From Apostichopus japonicus (lineage: Eukaryota; Echinodermata; Holothuroidea; Aspidochirotida; Stichopodidae), in assembly GCF_037975245.1 (NCBI RefSeq), contig NC_092572.1:1525501-1589500 (forward strand): a stretch of 64,000 nt of DNA. The letters are read 5' to 3'. The notes beneath the pieces were generated by a model that was given only the letters and a program-made list of their open reading frames with translations, made no database searches and had not been told where the DNA came from. Positions within the stretch are counted from its first letter, which is position 1; each line of letters begins with the position of its first letter. The position numbers and the translations under genes were made by a program. This document shows, piece by piece, positions 1 to 11,766 of the stretch.

Positions 1-2149
1 ATCAAAGAATCCTTTTAAATAACCAATATTATTCTAAAGGATATTGAGGAGACAGCTCATCGTGGTACAGAGATCAATACTGTTAGAGTCTTCTTCACTG
101 AAGAAGGTCTAAAAATGCATTTAGAACTCAGTTCAGATGACAATACTTATTTTCACAACGATTTCATGTATTATCCTAATGTTTGTACTATGTCACAGTT
201 ATGACGAAATCTTTCCAAATACCATGTAATATAACAGCATTTATATCCACACGTCACTAATGGCGAAGTTATGTTTCAAGTTTTGGTTTCGTCACATCAG
301 TTTAATTACAGGTCAATAATTATTTTACCTTGGTTTTGTTCCGAAATCATTGAGAAGATATTATTCACCAGACCTATCAATGTCTTTACCAAAACATAGC
401 TTATCGTTAAAATTTCCGTTTGATTATCCGGTTTCAATTGTCATCAAGCTGCAATATTTATGTTCAAATTTTGTAACCTCTGAATATAAGCATTTGTGAC
501 GTTCCCTGTCTTTTGTCATTGTGTTGTTAACTGTAAACTGGTTTCGTAAGGATGTGGCCATATAGTGTGATGGACGAGATTGGTCGTTCTGTGCCATCTT
601 CGTTTATCAGTTCTTACTGATTCCCTGTTTCTTTTGCATGTTTTATTTGCTCTAACTCGACGTTTATTCAACAAATGTTCATGCTAAACTTTCAAGTACA
701 GGCCGTAGTCTGCAGGAAGGAGGGGTGGGTAGGTGAGTAGAAGGACTATCCCGTGAGATATATACTTCATAAATGACAATAGGCCTACGATCAAGTGAAT
801 CTCTGCACAGCAATAGTATGCGCAATTTAAGTTAGTTTTAGCGGAATCATTTCTTGTTTTCATTAGTCAGTGGCGTGCAACCTCAAGATTATATAGGCAC
901 AATTTGTAGGAATGGAGTTCATTAAGAACATATAAAGGTTTTATTTTAAAGGTTTATCACGTATTTGCACGACCGCTGATGCGATGACCGTGGGTTTGCT
1001 TTGGTTTTTACGAGTGTTGTTAAAAAACAATACACGTAGTGAGCTACTTACATTAATACTGTATAATATTGCGTGTACAGTGCAGTGATCTAATGTAAAA
1101 CTATGTTTCATTAATTGATCTTTGCAGCACTATGAAACATTTTGACGATACATAATGCTTCTCGATGTTCCTCAACTGCCCTCTAGAGTTCTACCCTGCA
1201 GCCCTGAAGTATACTGTATATGTTTTTTGTTTTTTTTCTAACGTGAATGTGCCCAGATACCCAATAGTGTGCTTTAAATGTACTTATTTTGTGTGCATTT
1301 TGCAAACATCTGTAAGTATAAGATCATTTTACTATTATATGCAAAGTTTAAGAATGTTTCCCCTTTGGTATAAGTTTCAATTTTATTAATTGTGATGAAT
1401 GCTCTAGGTTATACCTGGATGTTAAATAGAATATTAATTTAAGTCTTATCACTCATCCGATGTGACTTTTGTTAAAATATATTTATGTCTGACATATAAA
1501 TCAGAAACAAACATAAACACCCTTGTAGATTCCTAGACCGGAGTCCGCCCTTCGCTCCCATCGGGGCTTCGCTCCTGGACACCATCAGGGACACAAAGGC
1601 CACTGGAACCAATCCGATAAAGGCTTTGTACCAGAGCGCTCCCTCAGCTTTTATACATGTTCAGTGATTTATATCCACGACCCTTCCCTCCCCCCATTTT
1701 TCAATTGGTATTGACGCCCTGGTTTCAAGCTGTATTTTTAGATTCTTGAATGATGTATCTTCCACGTTTACATATTTCTAAAATTGAGATGTTTATGAAG
1801 AGGTTTTCATTTTCCGTACCCTGGGAATAAGAAAGAAACATAAAACATAAATATAAGAAATGAATTCTTATTTATTTTTTTTTTACTTTTGCGCATTGTT
1901 CGAATTTCCATTGATAAATAATGCGTAAATAGCATGGAGGTAGTCACATTTGCAAAGTAAATTGTAACCACAGTGTATATAAGCAATTAGAATATTGAAA
2001 GATGTGTGAAAAAACAGAGATTTATATAAGTAAAAATCTGACCAGTACACTCGTCTTTGACATCCCGTAGCGACTATTAAGATCAGTACTCTCATGAAAA
2101 ACTGTATGCTATACATGAACCTACACTAAAGGCTATAAAAGAATAAAAC
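1..2149. other. 3' flank of NACHT gene 1, left arm of a segmental duplication
   Basis: No coding exon is supported here. The first ~650 bases align by eye with 47,180-47,830 (both carry 'cagttcagatg' followed by 'caatacttattttcac'), and 690-2,149 aligns with 50,780-52,190, so this is the left copy of a duplicated segment. Bases 1,535-1,600 hold a GC-richer 'ggggcttcgctcctggac' motif also present near 51,640, probably an interspersed repeat. An AATAAA-type signal on the minus strand near 1,870-1,885 could serve the NACHT gene to the right. Confidence 0.55.
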
Positions 2150-2299
2150 TCACCGTATTACATTAGTATTTGCAATTTGTATGCAATGTGGATATTCTGG
2201 AAACCGAGGGTTGTGAAAGTCCACTAGATTTTCAACCTTTGGTAAATAGCTAAGCAGACGGATCGGCTTATCATATATCTCCAAAGAGTCGAGCTTTAC
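2150..2299 (-). CDS. C-terminal LRR-like exon, copy 1
   Basis: Begins in phase 0 after acceptor CAAACAG and encodes a short leucine-rich segment (LDSLEIYDKPIRLLSYLP, then VENLVDFHN). It ends at TGA (2,152-2,150). The stop overlaps a GTGAGT that looks like a splice donor. All three paralogues keep both the TGA and the GTGAGT at this point, so whether the exon is terminal or spliced is not settled by sequence. Confidence 0.55.
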   Translation of the reverse strand, partial: VKLDSLEIYDKPIRLLSYLPKVENLVDFHNPRFPEYPHCIQIANTNVIR

Positions 2300-2688
2300 C
2301 TGTTTGTATGAAATAATATATTTACAATTAATAACCATATTTCTATATATCTCGTTTAACGTCAGATGTAAATTAAAATAAATAGCTCTTTTATCTGAAT
2401 CTTAAATAATGTAAACGACGCAGATTAAATGTCTTCATTTTCAGTTTCTTGATCTTCCTGGAATTTACTTTCATGAGTACAAATTTAATTCAGAGACTTT
2501 GATGCAACAAGATTTCTCTGTTATACCAAACGAGTAAAAAAGACACGGTTTTGTCTAAAATAATGTGTGTTTAACTCGTAAACATACAGTCGAATGTCTT
2601 AAACAAACAATCATTTCGTTTGAATTATATCGTAATGACAACAAAGTAAGATGAAAATAAGATCAATGTAGAAATAGAAACCACTTAC

Positions 2689-3783
2689 ACCTGTTTCATT
2701 GAGAGTCTTCAATAAAAGCAGTATCGCTTCTTTGTAGTAATCACTTGTGCTTTGTCTGAACACCAGCTTCCTCATTTGTAACTTTCTAGCATAAAGTTTG
2801 TATTCCTCTTTGTCTTTTGTTCCTACTTTTAGTAAATATGCTAATATATCAAAGTTTGTAGATTGAGTAATAAACGTGGCGGTATCACCATCTTCGAAAA
2901 AATTAAACAAATTTTCTTTTTTAGTCGTACTGCTCCTACCGTTAGCATTTAAGTAGACTGACTTAAACAACCGAACAATTAATGGAGATATAGTGCGGTC
3001 AAGTTTATTGTAAATGTTCGGGTGATCGTTCAACTCATCTAACATTTCTTGAAGAGGTGTTGTTTGAGCTGTCCAACGTTGTCGTATTCCCTCCACAACT
3101 TTCAATATTTTCCACATTTTCCCATGCATCTCCATTTCAAAAAAATCTTTAATTTGTTGTTTACTAAACCCCCGCAGTTCTACCCGAGCGGTATTTTCGT
3201 GAAAACGTGTCATTTCAAGTACGTTATTATCGGAAGTTACCCAGATTTTCATTTTCTCGAATTTGCTTGCCTCATTATACAAAAGCTCTTCTACAGTTAA
3301 AATATGTTGATATGCATTGTGAAGACTCGATGGAGTGATACTAGGACTTGACCAATTGTTAATTCCATCTAACATTACAATGCTTTTTTTAGTCTGTATT
3401 TCATTATGTAGTGTTTGGCAAGCTTTCTCAGATATTTGACATCTCAATTTTGTTAAGATTTCCTCCAATATATTAGCGCCTTTGGGAACATAATCAAGCT
3501 GAAGGTATATCAAAATATAATCTTTAAGAATTTCTCCATTCATCCACCTCCTTGCTATGTTTTTGAATAAGTGTGATTTGCCAATAGCGCGTTCTCCACA
3601 AAATAACACTCGTTTATCATGGTCGCCCCGGCATAAATGGTGAAGAAGTATATCGTCGTTGTTCGCTGCTATATTTCCTTGTCCACTTTTTTATTTTATG
3701 TAACGTTATCTGGTAAATGCTATCACTGCACCAAGTTCTTCTCAAGGGAATGTAACTCTGCTTTAATTTTTGTTTCAACATAT
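2689..3783 (-). CDS. NACHT domain exon, copy 1
   Basis: A single 1,095-bp exon. Acceptor is TATTACAG, donor-like end is GTAAGTGG. Visible motifs: Walker A GERAIGKS, an aromatic/charged segment ARRWMNGEILKD, Walker B-like IVMLDGINNW and sensor-like IWVTSD. Length is 1 mod 3 relative to the paralogues, reflecting the +1 frameshift upstream of Walker A. The C-terminal half (ILAYLLKVGT, ARKLQMRKLVFRQS) matches the other two copies closely. Confidence 0.75.
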
Positions 3784-4085
3784 CTGTAATAGAATCGATC
3801 AATCGTAAACGTTTATAAAAATACATTGACTAATTTAAATTTTAGAAAAAAATCTAGCAAAAGCATGATACATATGGAGACCTGCGGTATTCATTATAAG
3901 ACCCAATAAGCACATCTCAACAACAGGAAGCAAACGTATGGACATGATAACTACTTAGGAGAAGTCACCTCTTGTATGGTAACACAGGGAACACATCGTA
4001 TATGTGGTTGGGAAATTGCCCTACTGTAACATATATTTAGAGAACAACAACAAAATATATTATTCAAAATTATTAAAACAGCTAC

Positions 4086-4190
4086 CTTGTTGACGAAGCC
4101 ACATCCATAGTCTTAAGCAAACGAAAGCTGCAGCTGTTATTATGAAGGCGAAAAACACAGCGATCACAGCTATGCTAGCCGTGGTGTTGT
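4086..4190 (-). CDS. Transmembrane exon of NACHT copy 1
   Basis: A 105-bp phase 1-1 exon with acceptor TTATCAG and donor GTAGCT. It encodes NNTTAS followed by a strongly hydrophobic run (IAVIAVFFAFIITAAAFVCL) and then RLWMWLRQQ. Aromatic and basic residues just after the helix place the C-terminal NACHT side in the cytoplasm. The same exon with the same phases occurs at 54,126-54,233 and 37,968-38,111. Confidence 0.7.
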
Positions 4191-4509
4191 CTGATAAATA
4201 AGATAGAAAGTCATTATTAAGAAGGCATTTATCCATCCACCAGCCATCCATCCAGCAAACCAGCCACATATACATATACAAGTGATTTTTACATGTTTAC
4301 ATCCTATTGCTATCTTATTGTACCTTTGCAGAGAAGTGCAAGAAAGAAGTGCAATACTTATTAAATCGTTTCCCTTACGCTTCAGAAAAGAACGTGACGT
4401 AACGATACAAAAATATGTGCAGGTTTTGTAAACACTCTATCCAGAAAGTCGAACAATTTTCTTATTATTTTCTATCTTTTTATCACCCTCTACTCTTGTT
4501 TAAGTAAAC

Positions 4510-4665
4510 TGAAAATGTAATGTAATGTAAATAAAATCTTATATAGCGCACTACGCGCGATGCATCTGTGCGCTTTACAATCTAGAAAATACAATGCCAT
4601 AAAACAATAAAATACAGAACAAGAAAATACAGAAAATGCGAAATACGAATCATTATCAAAGGGCC
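4510..4665 (-). repeat. L2/CR1-like LINE 3'-end fragment
   Basis: On the minus strand this reads '...gcgctttacaa'-type sequence then a 'gcgctatataa' tail and a short TTACAT repeat, typical of L2-like LINE or LINE-mobilised SINE 3' ends. The segment is absent from the matching place at 54.55 kb, supporting insertion after the duplication. A related tail sits near 56,265. Confidence 0.45.
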
Positions 4666-5964
4666 ATAAACGTATTTAATTTGTAAGAAATGTCTTAAAC
4701 TGTAGCTGTTAGCAGGGTGGATCACGTGGTTATTGTGTTCCTGTGTCAATTGTGTACACGTATGTTTGACTATATCTCATCCTATATTCCATGTATCCGT
4801 ATCAGGTTTAATGTAGACATTTCCTACTATTTACAGCATTTTGTTTTGATAACTTAGTTGACTAATTACAATTTATTTACAGAATGGCCATTGCATAAAA
4901 CTTAACGTGCTTGCCGAACGGCAGGGAACTTCCTATCAACAGAGATTTCTAAAACATCAATATGTGTGGTCATACAGTTACAATTAGACATGCACATATC
5001 TAATAGTGCTAATAATGATTACGATAGCAATGACGATGACATTGACGATGTGTTAAATACATCGTGTATAGCTAGGTTGGGTTTCTTGTATAACTTAAGC
5101 CCCTTAAGTCATATATAATAATAACATTTTTTTAATTAGCATGTAAAGAGCTAGCTATGTATAAGCACGCACAAATGTCGTAAATTGTTCCTTTATATCT
5201 TGCAAGGCATATATAATACGATATGCTATATTTTCTGTATTTTGTTTACATATGTTCAAGACTGACTAATTACAAAGTAACTACAATCCAAGAGAGATTC
5301 ATTATCTACTGATATGAGGTCATTCACGTGACCAGCTCAACTCAAATTGCGGCAATTGTGCAATAATGCATAGCTCAAATCTCTAATTTCATAATGTCGA
5401 TTCCATCTCCTAGGAAAGTAAGGAAGGATACTATCAAGAAAAAGGTGGGTGCAAAAATAATACAAATCAAAATGTTCAGAAATTTTAAAAACGAGACGTT
5501 TATAAATTGCCTCTGTGAACATAATACGATGTCGGTTCACCTACAAATCGTTAGCTATCATTTTATTGTTTCAAGTTTTCATGATAATAGGAAGCATAAA
5601 TCCATTAAACTTATATTACGAAATGGCCGTATAGGCGTTAAAAAGTTAATGTACAAAACAAACGTCTTGTTTCATACCTACTTCTTCTACCATGGTCGTC
5701 ATGGACGACATATGTCACGTTTGTTCCTATAAATTTCTCTATATTATATAGGCATATGCCAAAACAATGCTTCATACTAGAAATAAAATAAATCTAGCAA
5801 CTGATTTCATTTAATAAACATATCCTTTCTAGTCATTTATAAACTCGACCACCATGCAAAATTATTTAGACCATAATCTGAAATATAGCTTTGCCTATAT
5901 CAAGCTACATTTAAACAAGAAGTTTGAGAGAATATACATGTGACTAATATAGAGTAAAACTTAC

Positions 5965-6076
5965 TCAATTTGTTGACTGCAGAGTCGGCAGTTTTAGGCA
6001 CAGAGGGAGTATTGGTGCAAGGATCCTTCTTTTTTTCGCTGTATGGTGCTAGAGCTTTTGTCACACCCGAAGACAT
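5965..6076 (-). CDS. Exon 1 of NACHT copy 1
   Basis: The ATG at 6,076-6,074 opens 37 codons (MSSGVTKALAPYSEKKK and on) and ends at a GTAAGT donor in phase 1, which joins in frame to the transmembrane exon. The N-terminus is hydrophilic, so the helix in the next exon must act as a signal anchor. The paralogous exon at 55.6 kb has lost this ATG. Confidence 0.6.
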
Positions 6077-7942
6077 ATTTTGTTGTTTTGGGACAGTGTG
6101 TTAAAGTAACAAGTTAAGCTGCTAGCTTGGAAGTTTGAACTGTTTTGTTGAACTCGTCACAGGTATGGCCATATGTTAGCGCTATCACATGGTAAGACTG
6201 GAGTCAAAATTGAAATAGGCAAGAAAGAAACAACAGTCAGTTTTTGGTGTTTATAATTTCCAAAGATTTTCTAAGCAATCAACTTTAGCCACCAAAGTAT
6301 GCTTTTAACATTAAAAAAGCTATACCACGCAATTTCAATAACTTTGGTGCCTGCAAACATTTGTGAAATTTTACCCCGTTGAAATCCATTGAACATATGT
6401 TCTTTAAGCATTTTACGTAAAATAATGCAATATTAATATGTAGATTCTGGTATTCACCAAAGCTTGTGGGTCTTCACCATTTTGTCAGTTTGAGATTATA
6501 TTTGCATAATTGCTAAAGTGCGGTTTCCCTCTTTCGTGTTATCTTCAGACACGTTGACGTTTTGAGTCCGTCGACATTACGATAAGTATGTTGTTAGCGA
6601 AACAACTTTCCCCAAAATTTTCTCATGTCTGCTTTCATTAAGTGACCGTTTGACTTTTACATTTATTTAAAAGCTGTTAATTTGCTTAGTCAGATGTTTT
6701 GCATAGTTTGGAAGTAATCAGTAATCTGTCATATTAGTACTATGGTAATGACAAAGATTCTCTTTTCTTTTGTTAACATCTGCGCTTTGTTCTTTAAGGT
6801 CAATTGCCATTGCATTCTATTCCCCGGAATATTCCCCCAAATGTTAAGCCTGTTGGCCCAACTGTTAAATAATACAGCCCTTCGCAGTAAAGGTTCTTTG
6901 CACAAACGAAGTTTGATATTGACTTCTTTACATCATGTGGCTTTTAATATTTTTTATATCTTTTTTTTTTACATTTTTTTTTTACATATGGTATGATACT
7001 CTATATGAATGTGAATGCTTCGACAATTTTGCCGTATTTTTCTATATACGTGGTATTTCTTCTTTACATATTAAGAAATGCACATGTTCTTGCTATTAAG
7101 AGAAACGTGTGTTTATAAAAACGTTTTTTGCTTGGACATTTAATTGGTTAATCTTTCATGAAACGCAACCACATATTCGATGTGCGGCGTAACGTCTTGA
7201 ACATTTTGAAGTTCAATCTGATCTCAGTTATAGTTTATCAGAAAAGAAAACCAAAAAATCTAAAAGAAAATAAAGGAAGCAGAACTTCATCATACTCATA
7301 ATCGTTGTCGTTACCGTTATCACTTTATTGATCGTCGCACTCGTCCTCAAAATAACCAAAACCATTACAGTCACTACCATTACTACCGTTAAATCGACAC
7401 CCAGCAGACTTCTGATTGATTTATCCAGTGTTAATTCCTCATCCAATATAATTTGTATTGTAAAGATATTAACAAAATATACTCAGAAAAATACATGTCT
7501 ATCACATCTGAAGATCATTCTAACCTTCAGCTATTGCTTTATTGTGTTGAAGGAGGAATAAGCGGTGTTTTCCTTGACTTTTTTATATCAACATCTTGAT
7601 CACACATTAAAAATGCAAAAATATGAGTTATTAAAGTTTTCGAACATGTACACAAAATATCTGACCTATTTCTGCTCCACTCGATAGTATATTAAAGGTC
7701 CACAACAGACGATCGTCATTTTGACGTTTCTGATTAGTGTTTTTTATGTAACCGTTCTTACTATTTCGAAAATTTGATATTTTGTCGATATAGTATCACT
7801 GGTTCATTAGCCTAGTGTTACGAGGGCCCATTGTAGCCTAAAGCTAGTCACTGCTAGTGAGGAACCTAATGTTATAATATAGAAAGTATTTGAAATTGCC
7901 AACGTGATAAATCAATATTTGAGAAATTAGGTCGGGTTACCG
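6077..7942. promoter_or_regulatory. Shared intergenic region between divergent NACHT and kinase-like genes (left copy)
   Basis: No exon found. The block just upstream of the NACHT start (6,110-6,240) aligns with 55,800-55,930, including 'gttgaactcgtcacagg' and 'tggccatatgtta'. The block 7,520-7,740 aligns with 56,890-57,090. The two genes are transcribed away from each other, so this region holds both 5' flanks. No clear TATA box is seen. Overlapping ORFs at 7,228-7,561 on both strands are low-complexity artefacts. Confidence 0.45.
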
Positions 7943-8911
7943 TGTCAGAATGTTATAATACACGATTGTTCTGGTATATTCCTTATGATGACACGCTGGT
8001 CTCGGGTTAACGTCGGTTTACGTGAAATCGCGTGTAAGCTGTGCACACATCTTCGTGGATTCTCTGGAATGTTCGCGAGATATGCAAAGGACTTCCAAGA
8101 ATGGAGAAACTGGGTCGAGTTGTTACTCAGGTGTATCGAGAAAGATCTAGATGATTCTTGACATGGCGAATCGTATAAAAACCCGCCCAGATCGGAGAGT
8201 TTCTCAGTTTCTGAACGAATACAAGCGACCACACTTATTATACCATTCTACTATATATCGTCAGTGCTCAACTGCCAGTAGTTTCTGAAGGATTGAGATA
8301 TCGATACCAAGATTGATTCTACACTTCCATTCAGAAGTTTGAAGGGGACTTTGCTGTGAAACTACAGTTTTCCAGTCTTTATTTCGGAGAAGGTGAAGAA
8401 TTTCTGTCTCCGTTGAGGAAGTTCGTTACGCCAGGAGTTGGTGGATATAAAGCTGATTTTGGACTCTGGTAATATTTAGTCGGCGAGAAGTTCGACTTGT
8501 GCTTCACTCGATTGTAGCTGGAAGTCCGTCTTCTATTTTGGAGCATCGCCGGAAAGAAGGTGACTGCTGTTTCTGGGATCGCGAGAAACTTCGTCGAGGA
8601 CCAGTGAATTTCGCGGTACAACGGGCCGAGAATCGTCGTCATCAAGGTCGCGGCCGCTGAGGGATATCGCCGTTGGAAGAGACCAGCGTGTTTTAAAGTG
8701 TATCCTATCTTGTTAAGTTTGTGAGTAATTTTCTATATATTTGTAATTACCATTTGTTGTTGTTGGTTCAAACTCCATTGTTCAATATAGTTTACGTTCT
8801 CATTCAAATTCTCTAGACTCGTCAATTTGTCTGTGTTCCTTACGGAAACGAACCCAGGCTTGTGTCTCGTTAAAAATTAGTTATCGAGACCTCTCGCATT
8901 CCAACGTAACA
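7943..8911 (+). mobile_element. Probable solo LTR of a retrotransposon
   Basis: About 970 bp of higher GC that is missing from the aligned place at 57.2 kb. It begins TGTCAGAATG, ends CCAACGTAACA, and has a TATAAAA box at 8,174-8,180 in a promoter-like setting, as in an LTR U3/R. No internal retrotransposon genes adjoin it. I could not find a clean target-site duplication, so the ends are approximate. The minus-strand ORFs inside (7,945-8,232 and 8,379-8,645) do not look like proteins. Confidence 0.4.
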
Positions 8912-9120
8912 AAAGATAGATAGTGTACGTTATTTATTAGAAACCTTGTTAACCTATTCGCCGACGTCAGTCACAAACAGAAAGTGTACAATTTCATGTT
9001 TCGTCCAACAAACAAACAACTATTTCATTCGAGCTCAGATAAGAAAATCATTCACTAAATTTAATCAATGCATCGATCTCTAGGAACGTTAGTATTAAAG
9101 TAGTTACTTCTTAATCACAT

Positions 9121-9257
9121 TTTAGTTGTGATTCTCTATTATAACGCGTCACTGAATGAAAATATTACTAATCTGATTTCACTTTTACATCATTACATGA
9201 GAATATTTTTCGATAATCTCTTACGTCGGATACAGTGTTTGTATTACCAAGAACATA
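9121..9257 (+). promoter_or_regulatory. Conserved 5' flank block of kinase-like genes (copy A)
   Basis: Starts with TTTAGTTGTGATTCTCT and runs to the ATG. The same block precedes the kinase-like genes at 17,571 and 59,528. Its survival next to a pseudogene reflects common descent; its survival in all three suggests core promoter or 5'UTR. Confidence 0.5.
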
Positions 9258-9401
9258 ATGACCCAATTTAGGGTAATAATATTGTCTTCACTCAGCCTGT
9301 CGCTGATTATCTGCGGTAAGTAAGAACATACAAATATTTCAATAAATATGTAATAGTATCATATAATTCAATACTAAGTTACGGTACGTTTCATTTTGCA
9401 G

Positions 9402-9694
9402 ATGGACAAGAAAACACAACTGAAATGTGTGAAGAAATATATGGTTTTCAGAAAACTTTATGTAAGGTCTCGCCTTGGGGTCCTGTCTGCATTGTTTGAG
9501 TTGTTTATCAGGAACCTGACGTGACATTAGTTCATTGCTGAGACTCGAATTGCTTACGGAGACATGAATATGGGGAAACGTAACAGAGTAAGCGAAAATT
9601 ACTGCCATGAGACGAATGCTTCGTTAAGTGTGGAACCTTTTGACGCTGAGAATGAATCCTCTGTTCTATGTCAACAGTCATATGTAAATAGACG
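9402..9694 (+). pseudogene. Disabled Ig-like exon, copy A
   Basis: Acceptor TTTTGCAG and donor GTGAGT are intact. The sequence clearly matches the exons at 17,822 and 59,819 (shared CHETNASLS). It contains a premature TGA at 9,497-9,499, frameshifting differences around 9,500-9,540, and a deletion of the segment that encodes EKVLAKFT in the other copies. Confidence 0.75.
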
Positions 9695-9816
9695 GTGAGT
9701 AAATTTTACACTTTTACGTAAGCGACTATGAATTAACAGAATTGTCAATATTAATATATTGAGAGTCAATAAAAGTATACAGCTAGCTTATTTTTGCATC
9801 ATTGTTTCCTGTGCAG

Positions 9817-10420
9817 ACAATGTTGAAAGTACAGGAGATCAGCCTGGTAAATTCTTCTTCAATCCAAACTAATTGAGATTCCGTAATGATAATATAACAA
9901 CATATCTTAACAATAATGATACAATTTGTGCTGGTAGGGATATTTAAACTTTAGTGGCATGAAAACACAGATATTTATCATCGATATCCACATGGTAAAT
10001 GCGTTTTCAATAACAAAACTGATTCGATTTCCTTTAATAATAATACATTACGATTTTATTAATGATGTGTTCATCGTCCGCTGGAAGACACACTATTTTG
10101 TTTTGACATGTAAGTCTCTGCAGATAAAAGAGAATACTCAGGGAGATCCACATGGAAAGTTAATTTTCAATATCATATGTAACTATGATTCCGTTTTAAT
10201 AACAACACAACATTTTGTTTTGGTAAGTATGGGTTCATCGTGTGCAGGAAGCGACACTCATTTGTTTTTGACAATTTTGCCCTTCTCTACAAACAAAGAA
10301 ATTGGTCAAGGAGATCCACATGGTAAATTAGCGTTCAATAACAAATCTAATTAAGATTCACTTTTCATAACAATGTATTATAAAAAGTATGTTCATCGTG
10401 TGCTGAGGGTGGCACTCAAT
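9817..10420 (+). repeat. Decayed tandem stalk mini-exon repeats, copy A
   Basis: Units of about 160 bp, each built around a 30-bp mini-exon ending GATCCACATG or a variant. Unit landmarks 'ttcatcg' plus 'tg/cgctg' recur at ~10,073, ~10,233 and ~10,390. The mini-exon at 9,817-9,846 has both splice sites. The one at 10,124-10,154 has a 1-base insertion and lost donor. The one at 10,293-10,322 has AA in place of the acceptor AG. A 24-bp remnant lies at 9,971-9,994. Confidence 0.6.
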
Positions 10421-11615
10421 TTGTAGCAAAGTAATTTTTTCTCGTAGTTTTGTCATAAAGCACTCTCTTCAAGAAAGGTACTGATGACGCCTCAAGGCTC
10501 CTGCAAATTATATTATATTTATCCAAATAACTGATGTATGGAGAGAATCAAATATTTGACGAAAAAGGTAAACATATGACATTAAAACGTAAGTTAATTA
10601 AAAGTACTTATTATTCATACTTATCACCACTCTTTAGCTATATATTAATTTCTTTAAATAATTTCTTAATGTGTCTGGTATTTACAGCCTGCTCTCACAG
10701 AGGTAGAAAAGATGAATAATTAAGAAAGTCTTACGAAATACGCAGGAAATTTACGTTTTGGGGATTTGAGAAGACTCCCTATTTTCCAATGTTTTAGTTT
10801 TATGATATTATTATTATTATTATTATTGTTAATCCATTGTGTATACGGAAAACTCCTCCTACGGCATGGATGGCTACTGAGTGATTCTTGGAACTTTTTC
10901 TGTTTTCTTGTGGGAGCTTCTGTCGATAGGTAATATTTCATAAACTGAATTACTTTGGAACCAACCAATTTAAGACAGTCAAATTTCATTTTTTTGGGCG
11001 GGGGTGGGGGGGGGGGGTGGAGAAACGTAGTACGTACTGTCATGTATTTTCATCTAAGAACACTATTCACCATTCATTTGTTATTCTCATATATGTCTCA
11101 CTTTTCTTGCAAGGTAACATACCGTTTGCTGGTATCTCCCAAGAAGAATTCAAAGCGAAGGTTCTTGACGGGTTTATGTTATCGAGAACGTACGTTTCTC
11201 CAAAAGATATGTAAAAAAGATGAATATTCTATACTTTCTTCATTAAAAAGTGTTAAATTGTTACGTGCATGCAGAACGTTTAAAAGTAATTTTAAATAAA
11301 AATAGCCGAATTGGAACACCTTATTGATCTCTGTAAACCAAATAAGAATTATGAAACACTTTCCAAGGTATACAAATATCTTTCTTGTGAATAGTTAAAC
11401 AGACTTCATAGATATTAACGGGTCAGATGACTGTAGTTTTAGGTACACGAATATTTCCCAGAGTTACAAATTGTTCGTTTTTAACTGTAATTCTCTTAAT
11501 ATCTTAAAGTAGTTTTGTAACTCCACTTAATGATTACTGTGAAACTATGAAAACTAACAAAGACATGTACACGGCATATTAATTAATATAACTCAGCACA
11601 CTAAATGTAGTTGTG

Positions 11616-11616
<1 letters not shown>

Positions 11617-11672
<56 letters not shown>

Positions 11673-11703
11673 TATATATATATACACACACACATATATA
11701 TAT

Positions 11704-11764
<61 letters not shown>
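11617..11764. repeat. (TA)n/(CA)n microsatellite
   Basis: Alternating TA with interspersed CACACA blocks. It directly abuts the predicted acceptor AG (11,764-11,765) of the kinase subdomain XI exon of pseudogene A, so it replaces the polypyrimidine tract. ORFs rich in IYIY and THTH across it are artefacts. Confidence 0.95.

Positions 11765-11766
<2 letters not shown>

Larger units (their letters stand above)
2150..6076 (-). pseudogene. Membrane-anchored NACHT NTPase gene (copy 1), frameshifted
   Basis: Four exons on the minus strand: 6,076-5,965 (ATG, 37 codons, phase 1 donor), 4,190-4,086 (transmembrane helix), 3,783-2,689 (NACHT) and 2,299-2,150 (short LRR-like tail, stop TGA at 2,152-2,150). 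No signal peptide or ectodomain is present; the N-terminus is Lys/Pro/Thr-rich. Compared with the intact paralogue at 52,197-55,637, the NACHT exon has a net +1 frameshift before the Walker A motif, probably in an A-rich run near 3,690-3,700. The reading frame resumes from about 3,609 down through GERAIGKS. NACHT domains are P-loop switches in NLR-type sensors. Either a recent pseudogene or an assembly error in a homopolymer explains the break. Confidence 0.75.

Noticed and set aside
5394-5732. 112-residue plus-strand ORF
   Set aside because: Not open in the homologous segment near 55.2-55.5 kb, so it is not conserved coding.
7228-7561. Mirror ORFs rich in Val/Thr on both strands
   Set aside because: Low-complexity 'acg/gtt' run; no conservation in the duplicated copy.
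7945-8645. Two minus-strand ORFs
   Set aside because: They lie inside the LTR-like block, oppose its TATA box and resemble no protein.
9959-10354. 131-residue ORF
   Set aside because: It reads through the introns of the decayed stalk mini-exon repeats.
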